Shown piece after piece: positions 63,960-64,000 of a stretch of 64,000 bases of DNA. This DNA is from Desulfovibrio sp. Marseille-P6017 (GTDB lineage: Bacteria > Bacillota_A > Clostridia > Peptostreptococcales > Peptostreptococcaceae). Both the position numbers and the translations under genes were made by a program. Under the pieces are notes generated by a model. The model ran no database searches and was not told the DNA's origin. It saw only the letters and a list, made by a program, of their open reading frames with translations. Within the stretch, counting starts at the first letter, position 1. Each line of letters opens with the position of its first letter. The stretch is taken from assembly GCA_900604495.1 (NCBI GenBank), contig UWOR01000004.1, positions 124,001 through 188,000 of the forward strand, given 5' to 3'.

Positions 63960-63975
63960 ACACTTATGTAAGTGT
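63960..63975. repeat. Inverted repeat upstream of fhs
   Basis: ACACTTA-TG-TAAGTGT, 7-bp arms with a two-base centre, lies about 40 bp before the fhs start. A candidate operator at the head of the fhs unit. The upstream flank is cut by the window edge. Confidence 0.35.
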
Positions 63976-64000
63976 TTATAAACTTAATTGCTTCTTACTT

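Noticed and set aside
1..64000. Insertion sequences, prophage, integrase or transposase genes
   Set aside because: None seen; codon and base use look uniform and no flanking direct repeats with transposase genes were found.

Overview
The window is AT-rich DNA from a spore-forming, anaerobic, low-GC Firmicute. The forespore sigma operon, a clostridial T-box, pyruvate formate-lyase and a Clostridioides difficile-like Wood-Ljungdahl gene order (fhs-fchA-folD-metV-metF-lpdA-cooC-acsD-acsC-acsE-acsB-gcvH) together point to Peptostreptococcaceae, such as Clostridioides, Terrisporobacter or a relative. The genus is an inference. Most Shine-Dalgarno sequences are of the strong AAGGGGG type.

Layout. 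0-2 kb: 5' end of spoVAA and the spoIIAA-spoIIAB-sigF operon behind a sigma-H-type promoter. 2-7 kb: a molybdopterin oxidoreductase, a DEAD-box helicase and a Ca2+/cation antiporter. 7-11 kb: pflB and pflA, plus a DUF975 membrane protein. 11.4-13.8 kb: a thiI-cysteine desulfurase pair. 13.9-14.5 kb: no protein gene, but two tandem ~120-nt repeats, each with its own promoter, a CCCCCU hairpin loop, a terminator and a Spo0A-box-like element; these look like a pair of paralogous small RNAs. 14.6-22.3 kb: asparaginase, then a sugar locus (lipoprotein, GH16 glucanase, GH4 6-phospho-glycosidase, PTS EIICB, ChbG-type deacetylase) divergent from an RpiR regulator. 22.3-26 kb: an amino-acid ABC operon with two binding proteins behind a T-box with a duplicated antiterminator/terminator. 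26-34.3 kb: PcrA-like helicase, RNase-H-like nuclease, Na+/H+ antiporter, ClC channel, MerR regulator, MATE pump.

34.4-49.5 kb is a metal-supply island. It holds nikABCDE, two paralogous SAM methyltransferases, a FecBCD-type transporter whose ATPase ends in a histidine-rich tail, and an operon of cooT, a DUF3842 gene and a His-rich protein, followed by a RACo-like corrinoid reductive activator. A tRNA-Ser, a PHP phosphatase and another small-RNA candidate are interspersed. Four transcription units here share a CATGAAG-containing leader ending in an intrinsic terminator just before the first gene. 49.7-64 kb: a zinc alcohol dehydrogenase and the methyl branch and acetyl-CoA synthase part of the Wood-Ljungdahl pathway; the CO dehydrogenase gene is not in the window and probably lies beyond the right edge.

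The regions fit together physiologically. CO dehydrogenase/acetyl-CoA synthase needs nickel, and the corrinoid protein AcsCD needs cobalt and ATP-driven reactivation; the island next to the pathway encodes uptake, handling and activation functions for exactly these. The strongest candidates for undescribed biology are the tandem anti-Shine-Dalgarno small RNAs and the shared leader linking methyltransferases to metal uptake and nickel handling.
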